The notes under the pieces: generated by a model
Seen by the model: the letters and a program-made list of their open reading frames with translations, nothing else
The model's database searches: none
What the model was told of the DNA's origin: nothing
NCBI GenBank assembly: GCA_002633005.1
Contig: NMRA01000674.1
Coordinates: 126,001-190,000, forward strand
Length of the DNA: 64,000 bases
Reading direction: 5' to 3'
DNA from: Phoronis australis
Taxonomy: Eukaryota > Phoronida > Phoronidae
Made by a program: the position numbers and the translations under genes
Shown here: positions 11,990 to 23,927 of the stretch, in pieces
Position numbering within the stretch: the stretch's first letter is position 1
Layout: each line of letters starts with the position of its first letter

Positions 11990-12907
11990 CTACGATTACA
12001 GTTGTACATACATACTAGTCCAGTAACAAAATTACCCATCCATGGGAACCATAAAATGGTCAATTCGCCAAAAAAACAAGGAGCCACCAGAGCTAATGTG
12101 CCAATACTTTTCAGTACTGCAACAAAAAATCATTTGAAGTGGACATAAACTCGCCTAAAATCACATAAAACAACTTTTGATTTAGATATTTTACCATCAC
12201 GAAATAGGTATTACTTCCAGGTCACTTTTGAGCAATTTCAGAACTTTGAAAGATCTGGCAATATGCAATTGCTAGAGACCAGACTAATAGTGTGCGATTT
12301 TATACACACAGCATGGTCTCAAGGAATAGCAAACTGTCAATTCGCTACAATTCCAGAAATCACTTCCCATCTGGATAAGGAACAAACTGAGCAAAGTTTA
12401 TAGAGGTAAATGGTCTAAATCAAAACTTATTACCTCCTGGACAGAATATGGGTTTACAACCCAGGTAGAAAGATAAGTTAACAAAACCAGCCTAACTGCA
12501 ACAGGGTCTCAAATTTCAGTAATATATACCCATTTACAAACAAAAATCTATAATGGTAAATAAAATGCGGAAACATAAATTCAGATCAATTATGCATCTT
12601 CAAGGAAAAGGAACAGTACAGTGGTCAGAAATCATCTAAATGTGATGGCGACACTGAGAAATCCTGTCAGACCAAAAAATCCAGTGGCTAAACAAAATGA
12701 ACAATGTACCATTACCATGTGGCCCAGGATCATGATCCGTGCCCGAAGAAAAATTCAGTCTTAGACTAGGTAAATTTTAGATTTGTGCTGTTCACACAAG
12801 CAGTTCTGGTGCAAACAAAGCTTGCGACAACACACAAGCCTACTTCCCTACACAGCTGTGCTGATACAATAATGCCCCCACTGGATTTAGCAGATCAGCC
12901 AGAGTAT

Positions 12908-13322
12908 TTACAGGTCCAGCCACTGTACTATTTCCTCCCTTTGAATTTTTACAATGCTACATGTACATCCTTGACAATCGCAGATTGCCTCTTTCAATGC
13001 ATACTCCACTTCCTCTGTCCCAGTTTCCCCACATTTGCTGAGAGTGGCCTATCTCAAGAAATTATTTTGGACCTGTTGTGGTATAAGCCAATAATCTTTG
13101 GCAAATACTTTTTCCCCCGACTCGTTCCTCAAGCTACAAATTCTCTTTGACATATCTTCTGGGAGTACACTTTACGGCCTCTCTTTTAACCCCCTCACTT
13201 AGTTGTCCAGAAGGGTAACTTCTTGCTGGTTGTGAACTTTTCCATACCCAACCTTTACTAATAATCGGCAAGTCTCCAACTTCAGCAGAAGCCACTTCTT
13301 CAGCATAAGCCTTTCCTGATTC
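12908..13322 (-). pseudogene. Frameshifted coding relic, unknown protein
   Basis: Three minus-strand frames follow each other without gaps: 13322-13134 (62 codons), 13153-13049 (34 codons) and 13048-12908 (46 codons). Each has protein-like composition, with stretches such as SAEVGDLPIISKGWVWKSS, NESGEKVFAKDYWLIPQQV and CGETGTEEVEYALKEAICD. Two frame changes would be needed to read through, so it is a broken gene. A TTTTAG acceptor-like site precedes the first segment. The 121-codon plus-strand frame over the same bases looks less protein-like. Family not recognised. Confidence 0.4.
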
Positions 13323-14889
13323 CTAAAATTGTATCAATGAAAAAATTAAACATATTAAATTTAATGAGGTCATTTCGGCTCAGAAAATATGAATACCAAG
13401 CTAAAGTGAAGGCACCAATATTTTTGACGGCTTTAGCATGTTAACTTCATAATCGCAGAAATTCATTGGCAGACATAACATACTCCCTAGTCTCTAAAAG
13501 TAGTTCATGGGCAGAAGTCATGTTACACATTTGGTGGTTGTTATGAAAAGTCATGATGACTACCTATTTTCTATGCCAATGTATACATGTAGTTGCATAA
13601 ACATCAACACATTTGAATAAGCTACGATTAAGCAATAATGCCCAAGTTATAAGCAATCACGGTGTGACAATAAATGTATTTTTGCATGAATGACGTGCTT
13701 CTAAAAACATTCCTCAGGGTCAGACCCTGGAGTTTAGTGATTCCTACCTGAGCTCACACGAAGCAGGACGTTGAACCTTGACTTAACGTCTTTGGTCATT
13801 TTTCAGACCTCTATCAGATTTCTCCTCTAGTGTGCAGTGGATGTTCTAAGTGTCTTTGGCGACGCCAATATATCTCGAGTGTTGTATCGATGATTCGGTT
13901 AAGTGAATCTAATACGGTAGATTATGTAGCTCCTGCACACCTGCCTCCGAGGCCGACAATGAGAGAGACTACTTCTCAGGAGGACACGTTCCACCTCCAT
14001 ATCAGCTGCACGTACTCTTATAAGGTGCTCAAATGTCTCGCTCTATACCTTGTGCACTTCCCAAGAGTTTTCAAACTTGTTTCTCTCCGCAATTTGTAGA
14101 AATACCACATTCGATGCGAATGGCAGTGCCAGATAAATAGATAAATTCGCAAACCCGCACTTTAGGTCAGCCATCATTCAACTAACGCATTGTAAGCTTT
14201 AGTTTGGTATTCAGACGAGTTGGATGAACAAATTTAGTATAATTTCATATTTTAGTAGGAAATGCTAGTGTCCTTAAAATCAATTAAAAAACATATAAGC
14301 AAACCAATTCTTTTAATTGTTGTATTATACCACGGCACATTAATGCGTAGAAACGGCTCGCAAATAGTGACTGGTTTAACATGACAAATACACATACGCG
14401 GTCTGAAAATAGTGAAATTCAGAACCTATTACCAAGCCTGCCTGAAGAGCTGACAAAGTTTTTATTGTATTAATTTCAAGGGCATGGAGTCTTCTACATG
14501 TCCATGTTATTATTTTTAGTTTTCTCGTGGGGGCAGCTTCGCTAAGAGGGTACAACTTACTGCTGGGTTTTCACAAGAAGGAAATGTACCTCCACGGAAA
14601 CAGTTCCAGTGTTACCATGGTAACCGATATTGCAGTGTCGGTGCCGTTTTTACTGACATTGGCCATGAACCTATCATGTGATATCAAAATTTTTCAGAAA
14701 CGATTCTGTTTGAAGCAGAAACTGGAGTAGAAAATTTGGTCAAAAATGACTCATTCCACACCAAGAAATTGCCTCATTTTGCCCCCAAGAACACTTCCCT
14801 TGTATCTCCTTAACAACCAAACTTTGTGATGTCATACTTCACCCAATTTCTCTCATCCCTAATGTGATTTATCAGACTAAACATGGATC
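13323..14889. other. Anonymous sequence within putative family D element
   Basis: No recognisable coding or RNA feature. Frames at 13830-14099 and 14527-14730 have no domain signature. Confidence 0.3.
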
Positions 14890-14961
14890 TGAATGTCTGA
14901 CCCCCCACCTTGCCGCTTGTTGGCTGTACAGTGGTCGGTGGATCCGTGGACTGATACTTAA
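14890..14961 (-). repeat. Inverted terminal repeat of family D (right end)
   Basis: The reverse complement reads TTAAGTATCAGTCCACGGATCC and later GCGGCAAGGTGGGGGGTCAG. It matches the first 50-60 bases of 11271 and 20249 with substitutions and a small insertion. Confidence 0.65.
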
Positions 14962-15678
14962 ATGTAAAGAATTATTTCTTGAAAAGAGATGACAAAGAAT
15001 ATATAACGGCAATTGAGTATTGAAGTTTGAAATTTCCTGAAAACAGTTCAATAGAAACCATATTTGATATTTTATTTACCGACGAAGCAGCGCCCGAGTC
15101 GCAGACGATATAATATGTAGCAATTCAAAACCGAGACAGAATTGCCACATAATTTACAATTTTGTTACAGATGTTATGCTTGAGACCTGGCTGCATATTG
15201 AGTGTTATTCATAATGCTGCAATTGTACTGTAACTTCAAACTTTTTGGGGATAGTTTGATGAACGAGCTGGTGAACGACGTCGAGTTGACATTGATAAAC
15301 CCTTGGAACTATCCATGTCAGAGGCAGTCTTGAAGTAGCGCGAGAGGGGGAATAGGAAAACAATATCACATAGCTGGATTGCACTTGACTGATTCAACTC
15401 GTATAGGATAAACTGCTTTCCATTATGGTCCTAGTATAATTTGATCCTTAATAAGCTTTTTGCACCTTGGTCATTTGACAATCAATTTCAATGGCGGAAC
15501 ACAGTAGATCCATATCAGATTCAGAAATGATTTTGAGAGAACATTATTGTGTAGACAGAGAGGTGAGAGGATACGGGCATCACACTAGAGTACTTGAAGA
15601 ATCAGATAATGGATTCAATTTTTACCGGATGAACTTGACCCACTTGAACCAGAAATGTTGCAAACATACAACAGTATG

Positions 15679-16030
15679 TCAACCACAACACGCTGTACCA
15701 AGTGGTGCTAAATATGCACAATATACATGTAGACACTTAATAATCACTGAAAAGGCCACAGTAAAACAGTAATTCATGATGTCTAAGGTCAGTCTTATAT
15801 TTTCACCCATACATCTTCCTTTTATAAATCCCGTCTGAAGCGGGGAAATTATAAATCCAAGTACCTTTTTCATTCCCCCTGCAATACATCCAGATGCCAA
15901 CTTGTAAACACTGTTTAGCAATGCCATTGGTCTCCAGGTTTTTATGATTTTTTTAGCCTTATCTGGCTTTGTAATTAAAGTTACCACCCCGTTTTTGCGT
16001 ATTTCTCAGTTTGATTTTTAATTTCTTACA
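15679..16030 (-). pseudogene. LINE reverse transcriptase fragment
   Basis: The minus-strand frame (15987-15679) encodes the N-terminal part of a non-LTR retrotransposon reverse transcriptase. It has the conserved WRPMALLNSVYKL segment, then IISPLQTGFIKGR and the ENIRLTLDIMNY stretch (known family order: nWRPisLLn, Q-gFi-GR, eNi). The domain is cut before the catalytic FxYxDD region, at about 15780. Just upstream, the LRNTQKRG part lies in another frame, joined at a GGGG run near 15990, so there is at least one frameshift. Dead fragment. The motif style suggests an L1/Tx1-like clade, but that is uncertain. Confidence 0.8.
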
Positions 16031-17400
16031 TTCACATGTTTTATTATAAACAGTCTAAACGTTTCCAGAAAAACTTGAAAATTTCGTTTGTGAAACTATC
16101 TTTTTCAAATTTTATGTTTGCAAATATTGACTGTCATTAGCATAAGTTTTTTTCGTCAAAATTTGCGGTCACATCTAATGTATTTTATTGATTTTGTAAT
16201 TATTTTCCCACTTCCCACTTCTATAAAACTGTCTCGATTTTAAGCTACCAAAATATTTTGTTGGGCTTTCTCCCTCCTCTATCCATTTTGCCCTGAATCT
16301 GGCGTATTATCCATTTAATTTCTGTGACCTTATCTCTAGAAGAGCACGCACTCCTTTTCCTTTCTAGATCTTAAAATTTCTATCACCAACACATTGTTCT
16401 GAATTCTGTATTTATTTTTCTAATTTATTATTTTGCCTATCTAATTTTTCTTTCATCGAATTGTGAGAAAAATGACCTTTTGTATCCCCATTACTTGCAC
16501 ATCTAAAAATAATTCGTCTTTAAGATAAACTGAGTCTCATTGTTTTGTCTTGCTTTTTAACATTAGTTATCGTGTCTTGAACGGTGTCCTCTGTTTATTT
16601 TTACAAAAGGTGCGCAACTGAGAGTTATTAACTCATTGCTGTATGCAAAAAGTGTTTTTACTTAAAAGTCTATGCGTCAATAGACTTTAACACCACTTTG
16701 AATTCGTGTCAAACGTAAAGTCTTCAACCAAAAGTAAATTTCTCTCCACTATTGATGATATAATAACACATTTAACAGTACTCTATTTTGTTTCAAATTT
16801 TGGTTTTTAAATAACTGGTAAACTACAAAAGTCATAGATAAAGGTCTTTGGCATTTTTCAAAACACAAATGGCAGGAAATTTTAGTTGTGTAATATTAAG
16901 TAAAGTATCTTGAAAGGCATGATTATCTTTCAAATACATGTGTGCATTCGTAAAATCCTCCTTAGACCATGGAACCCCAGAAGGCCCAGATATTCAAAAA
17001 TTTTCTTAAAAATTTTTTTGAGTTCAATAATACTTGAAGATAGATCACTAGATGATGAGAAAAGAATTTAAAAAAAACTTTGCACTCAATGACCTCGTTT
17101 TATACAATGTTGCAATTTTGCAACAGTGGGAGCTGATGGTAGAAAATGTCCTATATTTAGCCAGACATGTGTTTGTGAAAATCACTACAAAACAACATCA
17201 GATGGAACACTTTATTGATGACAATTACCCTAATTATCAGCAAAAGCTAAGTTTGGTGTATTTGTAAACATTTTGTTTGGTGCATATGAAATTTCACCCT
17301 TCTCTTATCCCTGTAATGCTGTCAACATGTGTTCCAAGACCTCAGTCCTCGGTTGCCCCTACGGGCCAGTAATTCACATTGCTGCATCTAAACATACAGT
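16031..17400. other. Anonymous AT-rich sequence
   Basis: Very AT-rich. The 71-codon frame at 17052-17267 has no recognised domain. No repeats noticed. Confidence 0.35.
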
Positions 17401-18356
17401 TTAGTTGTGGTAACTAAGTATGATAGAGACGGAAACAGTTTTTTGTGAAGTAAAGCACAGATGAAGTTCACATTTCTCGCATGCAATTCCAGTAAAACCG
17501 TCAGCACAGTACTTGCAACGACCTCTTTTCGCAACTTTTATGGGCCAGTGACCAACATCATCGCATCTAACCTCACGCGGAAGTGCTGCCTTTCTTGCCT
17601 TCTTTGGTAGTGCAGGTTTTGGCAATTTAACCTCATCCAACGATGGCCGGCCTCGCTTGAGAGCTTTGCACATGATCAGTGAAGTTGCAACTTGGGCCTG
17701 GAACATTCTCAGCTTCATGAGGTCCCCTTCGGGCTTTTGAAGAGCACGAAATTCCTTTTGGTACAATAGTCAAGCATTTACCACAGCAACGGATATAGTG
17801 TGCCAAAACAGGTACAGGTACCACCTTTTGGACGTGATGCCGTACTAGTACTTTGCTGACAGAGCACCCAACAGGTCGACACCATACATAAATTTATTGT
17901 ACTGACTGACACAAAATGGCCTTGGGATTTGGACATGTGACTTGGAGCTCTTGTCCCATCTTCTGACAATATCAGTAGGATTAGCACCAACAAAGGATGA
18001 AATGACAGTTACTGGCTTGTTGTCATTCCAGTGCACAACGCAGATGTTTTCGTTGACCTCGACTTTTTCTTCATAGGAACCTCTTCCTTGTTTTTTCATT
18101 TCCTTTTCACTTTTGAGGCTGCACCCTTGGATAAGATTGGTTCGTATAGTACCCAGGTACTGTATTCCACGTTCATGTAGCTTGTTAACCAGCTTGATAC
18201 CAGAAAAGAAGTTGTCCGCAATTATTTTGTAGTTCTTGTGAGATGGCAAAGTTGCTGACAAATTCAAAACAACATTCGCACACAGGCCCAGCTCAGATTT
18301 AAACGTGCGCTGACTGCCTTGGTAAACGTCAAAATCATAAATAACGTAGAAAATAT
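17401..18356 (-). pseudogene. piggyBac-family transposase relic (PGBD-like), C-terminal half
   Basis: One minus-strand reading frame runs from about 18356 to 17401. It carries YDFDVYQGS, then ELGLCANVVLNLS, the DDE-region motif ADNFFSGIKLVNKL, GTIRTNLIQGC, and MYGVDLLGALSAKY with its aspartate. It ends in a cysteine-rich zinc-binding tail of the form CxxC...CxxCxxxxC, as in piggyBac proteins. Two in-frame stops break it: TAG at 17845-17847 and TGA at 17770-17772; the latter sits where relatives usually have tryptophan. The N-terminal half and first catalytic aspartate region are missing upstream of 18356, where a TTTCAG acceptor-like site or truncation lies. No frameshift is needed, so decay is fairly recent. 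Confidence 0.9.
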
Positions 18357-18849
18357 ATCTGAAACTAAATAAGGCGATCCAGATCCTCCCAAGGATATTA
18401 TTGTTTCATGAAATGAAGAATATAAATCGGTAAATAAAACAACAAGAATGGATCAACTGAAAATTAAAATTTTCGGATGTAATAACTTCCTTTATCAACA
18501 AAAACAGAAATAAAGTAAAATCAAACACAAAATGACAATTGACATATAAGATATGGTGAAAATGAAACATTTTTGCGTAAAAAATTCAATGACATATTTT
18601 AAGAAGTTACGCAAAAAATGTATCATTTCTAATTCAAATAGTTTGTTCATTTGTCAAGAGAGGTCCCTCATACTGTAGCATTACTGCAACAATGGGCCTT
18701 GGAGGTTACACGATCAATAATATAAGCACAGAATAATTGAGGGTTAACTATAGATTATCAAAAGTGGTGGTTTCAATATTACAACAAGGGGCATTCCAGG
18801 GTAAACTTCTTAAATTATATCATTGAATGTCAATTGTCATATACATGTA

Positions 18850-19310
18850 GAATGAGACGCCCGTTTAAACGTTGTAACCTTTTAAAAAGATACTGCGTGA
18901 CGAACACGTGTCTTATCGTTTCGTTTTAAAGTTTAAACGTGATACAGCGAGTACAACGAGACGGATACTTTAGCGTTATTAACCTTTGGAACGATGCAGG
19001 ATGACAAACACAATTCTTGTTGATTCTTTTTAAAGTCTAGAACGTTTCATGAAGTTAAACTAGAGCCACGCTTAAATTTCGTTACTCCCTTTGTACGATA
19101 CAGAGTGAGGAAAGCGCGTCTCGTTGTATGGTTTTAAAACATGGAACCATACAGCGATTAGAATGAGATGCACGTACGCTTTACCGCTGACACCTCTTAG
19201 AACGATGTAGCGTAATAAACGCGTATCGTTTTTACATGTATGCCAAAAACGATACAGTGCTTTGGACGAGACAGACGTTAAAACCCTTAGAACGATGCAG
19301 GGTGAAAAAT
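18850..19310. repeat. Hairpin satellite, cluster 1
   Basis: Degenerate units of about 95-110 bp built around the motif pair CTCGTTGTATCGTTTT ... AACGATACAGCGAG, which are near-complementary and would fold as a hairpin. The same units recur at 41090-41420, 42080-42290 and 43030-43110. The 105-codon minus-strand frame at 19072-19389 runs through it and is not a gene. Confidence 0.75.
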
Positions 19311-19539
19311 AGCCCGAGAGTCCAGAGATTTTGAGCATGAAAAGGTAACCAATTTTCTTTGATACCAGAGTGATCCATAGGTATCCCAATGCCAGGAAAT
19401 GTCATCTGGCAGGTTCATTCTGGTGGGTATGGTCAGAGAGCAATGAAAATGACTTTCAACAATTGAGCCTGATCAACTTTTCTGGAAAAAAATTAAAAAA
19501 ATAAATGTGACAACTATTACTCAAATCACTGTATCAAAA

Positions 19540-20160
19540 TTATTCACTGCCAGACAACTTCTGAGGCGGTTTTGACCGTGCTAGGTAAAGAATAGCGGGG
19601 TCCCACAACTGAGCGAGATCAATCCACGAGGTAACTGCATGAAACTGGCTACAAATTAATAATCATGAACCAATATATCTTGAATGATTACTTCCAGACA
19701 TATTCAGTGGTGCATTGCAATGTACCTTAGCCAGACACACATCTACACTTTCAGCTAGCCCAATACATTAGCTAACCGGTTGAAACCAACTGTTTAACAC
19801 CCAGCATCACTCCAAGCGGTGCACCAGTTGTGCCACAAAATCTCAGTGGTGGGGTACCCTGTCAGATAAATATTTAATAAGGTCCGAAAATTGAGCTAGA
19901 TCAAGCCAAGGAGTAATCGAATAAAATTGGTTGCAAAATATTCAACACAACATCACGTACCATGAATGAACACTGCCAAAAAAATCCAGAGGTGGGTAAA
20001 TCCCGCCACTACGCCCAGACCTCAGAGCCGAGCTTGGCTAACCCACCAGGTAACCAGTTGAAACCAAGTGCAATGTGTTCCACATCACTCACCATGTGGC
20101 AACTATTAGATGCGAACAATCTCGGTGTGGCATTAGTTCTGCTGAACAAAAATTAAGGGT
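19540..20160 (-). repeat. Second repeat family (GGTTACCT...GATCTAGCTCAA), inverted cluster
   Basis: The reverse complement of 19575-19665 (TTTGTAGCCAGTTTCATGCAGTTACCTCGTGGATTGATCTCGCTCA...) matches 42689-42780. Further degenerate units follow to about 20060. It lies directly beside the hairpin satellite, as the related block does at 42297-42790. Confidence 0.65.
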
Positions 20161-20248
20161 CAATCTTGAAACAACGTTAGCCATAAGGCGCGTGTACAAT
20201 GAATGTACATGTACATGTATACAGCAAGAGTCACGCAATAATGGACCA

Positions 20249-20658
20249 TTAAGTACTAGTCCACCAGAGCACCAACCATGAGCGGCAAGGTGGGGGTCAG
20301 CTGATTTTCACCAAATTTGGCACATATGTAGTCCTATGGGATCTATAAACAGCGGTAAAATATTTCTCCAAAATATTGCGTTTTTCTAAAGTTATAGGTT
20401 CAAACACATTTTACGGCTTCGCAGCCATGTTTTCACGGTATAAAAAGTGTCCAGTTTTAACTGTTCATATTTTTCCTTGAATGAAAGCTATTGATTTAGT
20501 ATTCACTTGGCATTGTTTAGTGGAGCCTATAGATTGTTACGCAGATGTCTTTTGAAACACGATTCCGATTTACCACCCTCATTTATTAGTTTTACTACAC
20601 TGCCCCCCGTTATGCCATTTTGAGGTTGTGTTCAGTACACTGCTGTACCAAATCTGCC
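20249..20658 (+). repeat. Terminal repeat block, family D, copy 2
   Basis: Near-identical to 11271-11678 and also preceded by TTAA. After AAATCTGCC the two copies diverge abruptly, so this is a truncated or internally deleted element end. Confidence 0.9.
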
Positions 20659-21079
20659 CCCACTGTTATGAGAATGAAACTTAGCCAAAATGTTGACAAA
20701 ACTTGTTACTTTCATTGCATAACATAAAAACTTTGTCAGCCAGTTTATTAGTTATACATTTTGGCACCTCAAATGTACTAAAATTAGAAATTTTCATATA
20801 TCAGATCGATGCGTGAGCACCGTAAAATCCGATTGTCCTTCATGTTTTTCGATATTTTGCGACCAGTTAGTTCCTCCTGAATGTTTTGAACGTTTTACTA
20901 CTGATCACTTAAGGCTATAGTACCCCTAAATACCATACATGGCTCCATTTTGTAAAAAGCCGATTATGTCCTCAACAGTGAACAGGGTTAGACATGAACT
21001 CGACAAATGTAGGTTATTTTGATTTACAGTTGTTTTACTTTGCAATTTCCTCATGGGTATTTCTTCACACATATTCAAG

Positions 21080-21592
21080 TCAGATTTTCTGTTGATCAAA
21101 TTGATTGAGTGAAGATTTTCGCGATTGTACAGAAGGCGGCATAAGGAAAACAGGAGGGCACCACTGGCCAAGGTTCAAGTTTTCTAGATGACATAGTCCT
21201 GAATAATTGTAACAATGGGGGGTCATTGATTCAGGCGCAAGGTCTTCATTTGCAAGGGTTGCTTCTTTACGCAAAGTCTTTATTTTTTGCTTGACCTCAT
21301 GCATTATGATTTGGAGCATTGTATCCCTGCCCCTCTTTGTTCGAGAAAGCGCCCTTACGGCAACTGGTACATGTACATTGCGATTTTCTAGATTTCTCCT
21401 TGCAACTTTTGAATGCCCTCGCTTTATCTCCATGTTGTTGGTATTTACAATTACAAGAAAGTATTGAGAATATTCAAGTGGCACTGCGCACAAGACACTG
21501 AAAGATAAGTTACGAATTTGCACAGGACAGTTAAATTTTGAGCTCAATGTTAATGTGCGCACCCAACGTTTAAAATTTGGGTCCTTTTTCAC
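21080..21592 (-). CDS. Hypothetical 170-codon frame, unrecognised
   Basis: One of the longest uninterrupted frames without a known family. It has a basic, helix-prone middle (KRGRDTMLQIIMHEVKQKIKTLRKE) and no signal peptide or membrane segment. The protein-like part is roughly residues 85-135. It abuts the family E repeat (21590-21805), so it could be an exon or relic from a transposon. It may equally be chance. I do not assign a function. Confidence 0.2.
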   Translation of the reverse strand: MKKDPNFKRWVRTLTLSSKFNCPVQIRNLSFSVLCAVPLEYSQYFLVIVNTNNMEIKRGHSKVARRNLENRNVHVPVAVRALSRTKRGRDTMLQIIMHEVKQKIKTLRKEATLANEDLAPESMTPHCYNYSGLCHLENLNLGQWCPPVFLMPPSVQSRKSSLNQFDQQKI

Positions 21593-21805
21593 GATGTGGA
21601 CCTTTTACTATCAAAAGACGGGAGGACTAAATAAACGGGGTACCACGTTCAGAGCTCTGAATTGTGCGTTTGCGCCTATTTAAAGGAATTTTGTTACGTT
21701 TTTCACGGACTTCTTGTTTCTCTGAGGCGGACTTATTAGCTCAATTCTCCAAATGGGGGGCCGGGGTTTCCTCCGAGCCCACCTGGGTGCGTGCATGATG
21801 TTTAC
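21590..21805 (+). repeat. Interspersed repeat family E, copy 1
   Basis: Shares with 60428-60635 the ordered blocks GGAGGACTA-A-AAACGGGGTACCAC, GAACTGTGCGT-like, CTGAGGCGGAC, and an end reading GAGCCCxCCTGGGTGCGxGCAT. Both copies are in the same orientation. The copies are old and partly diverged. Confidence 0.8.
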
Positions 21806-22169
21806 CTTACGCATTGCTGTCGCAAACGCCATTCACAGACAGCGAAACAGCTTGGTTGTCATTTTGCCATTCACTGGCATTTGGGGCCCATTTCAATTAA
21901 AACATAGCGCACTACGTTTATTCACCTAAACACCGTCTCATTCTCATTTGAGGCAGTCCAAATACCACAACGGGAACTCATGCAGTGGCCTATAACTTAG
22001 CACAAAACTTGTAGTGAAGCTTGCAGAAATCAACAACTTTGCATAAAAGTATATTTCTTTTTTCTTGCCGGTGGATCATTAGAATTAATTGGATAAATCT
22101 AGAAACTTGTCCATTACCTGTTGCAAATGAATTTCTGAAGACGAACATCAGAGCCCTAACTTAAAACCT

Positions 22170-22693
22170 TTTAAACATTAAAATTTCAAATATGTGCACA
22201 AAGACTATTAAATGTCACATCAACAGCTTTTATTTTTATCAAATACATACAATAATTCATTAAATACAATCAGCTTCATGTAACGCCAATTAAAGACAAG
22301 TAGTGGTGGCATTTTGGAAACGCACACTTGACTGACAGGACCGCAATGGCTCATCTTTGGCCTATTTAAAGATTGAGGACACGAAGTCGCATCACCTAGT
22401 GAGCGCGGTAAAAACTGGAGCGTGCGCAGTGTAAAAATGGTGAGTTCACGATTTTGCGAACTGAACTAGTCACTGCTCGAAGAAAAACTTTGATAACGGG
22501 AGTACATGTATTTGTTCGAGTTGGAAGAAATTAAACACATCGACAACTTCCTAAGGTGTCCCTCTATGCGTATAAGGTATTTATAAAAACGTGACTTTCA
22601 TGCTTTAGCCAGTGCAAGGCATAATTCGCCAAAAAGCTTCGGGCGTATGGAGCCCTTATAGGAGAGCCCGCAGAGGCGATGGTCATTGCCTAT
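22170..22693 (+). mobile_element. Family A foldback element, right-half copy
   Basis: Aligns with 1082-1601 from TTAAACATTAAAAT through GCGATGGTCATTGCCTA. It contains the middle and the right arm but lacks the left arm. Several indels show it is an older or separate copy. Immediately downstream is a Penelope-derived sliver (22690-22721). Confidence 0.9.
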
Positions 22694-22760
22694 CACCAGG
22701 TTTGACCACCATAACGTTATCACTTACACTCGTCTTAAAGTCCTGGACTCACACGTTGTT
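22690..22760 (-). pseudogene. Short Penelope-like element fragment
   Basis: The 32 bases at 22690-22721 are identical to 53658-53689, which lie inside the Penelope-like relic and read on the minus strand as the DNVMVVKPGD part of the protein linker. Beyond that the similarity fades. The fragment joins the end of the family A element exactly. Confidence 0.6.
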
Positions 22761-23927
22761 AAACCTTATTAAATGGTTATATGATATTATAAGGATCCAA
22801 GAAGTACCTACCACATAACTATTACACAATCCGTAATCGAATAAAGCTTAAATAAACGCGCCAAAAACGATTCGCATCGGAAGAACACACGTCCATTTGG
22901 AACTTATCGCGAACCAGGAAGTACAATTCTTTCAGGAACCCATGCTAAGAAAACCCCGTCAGTGCGACTGGAGTTTTCCCGGTTACCAGCGCAGAATGGG
23001 GAATGTTGGACAAAACCCTTTTGTCCACTGACGTCACACGCATGCTGGCGCCCTCAGTGGAGGTTAGGAGACTTTGCACTGGTGGCCTGCCCTTGTAGAG
23101 TCTGCAGTTTGTTTACAAAACTGGTAACTTGACTCAGCGTGGTAACATCATTTGTATCAAACAAAGATACTCTATACCGAAATATTTGTTTGTATACCAG
23201 GCCACGGACAGTGCTGTTCTTGAATGGAATTATTTATGGATATTAAGGCAATCCTTTGGCAAATATGAGCAGACTTTGAACATACCATTTTGTAAGACAT
23301 AACCTTCAAAATTTTAATAAAAAATTAACGAATGCTATCCTGCGTATGACCTTGCTTACCAGTACGACATTCTTTTGGGCACGTTGAGTTTGTTGTCACG
23401 AGAACCGACTCACCTGTTTTGTGGAAAGCTTCCCCACAGCTTTGAACACAGACTCGTTTTGGGGTTCTGGAATATAATGATTTATTCACTACACCAACTT
23501 GTCCACCTTTGCTACAATAAGGCTACCGATGTTCACGGAATTTGCTTGATGGAGCAATTATGTGCGAAGACTAAATCACGGGTAACGTGTGAACTTGACT
23601 AACACGGTGCGAGTTTGTTGATCAAGAGCTGTTGATGACATCAGATTTTATATCCTTTTCATTTCCTACATGTACGAATCGTTGAAAAGCGCCATCCAAG
23701 TCAAAACCAAGTATCTTGAAATATAACCCGTTTCAAATACCTGACCTTAGACATGACGCAGTAATCTAATACCTGACACGTTTTGATACCCATGTTGATA
23801 CCAAAATCAATGAAAACCACACCCATTTCTCATAATCATGAGCTGCCAGCAAGAATTAATTCGATTGTGCGTATCCAAACACAATGCGTTTTTCCCATAT
23901 TTCATTTGAAACCTGAAGTTGGTCTAG
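22761..23927. other. Anonymous sequence
   Basis: No recognisable coding sequence; the frame at 23375-23602 has no domain signature. The DIRS-like insertion starts at the downstream edge, just after an in-frame TAG at 23925-23927. Confidence 0.35.

Larger units (their letters stand above)
11271..14961. mobile_element. Possible 3.7-kb DNA transposon with TTAA-flanked inverted ends
   Basis: The left end reads TTAA GTACTAGTCCACG and continues with GCGGCAAGGTGGGGGTCAG. The right end, read in reverse complement, is TTAA GTATCAGTCCACG followed by GCGGCAAGGTGGGGGGTCAG. TTAA target sites are the hallmark of the piggyBac superfamily, though these termini lack the usual CCC-type start. Inside, decayed minus-strand coding stretches lie at 11762-11989 and 12908-13322. 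A second left end sits at 20249-20658. That the two ends bound a single insertion is an inference. Confidence 0.5.

Noticed and set aside
12785-13150. 121-codon plus-strand open frame
   Set aside because: It lies antisense to a better, though broken, coding relic on the minus strand and has no domain signature.
17052-17267. 71-codon frame next to the piggyBac relic as its missing part
   Set aside because: Opposite strand and no piggyBac motif.
19072-19389. 105-codon minus-strand frame
   Set aside because: It coincides with the hairpin satellite, whose units fix the apparent codons.
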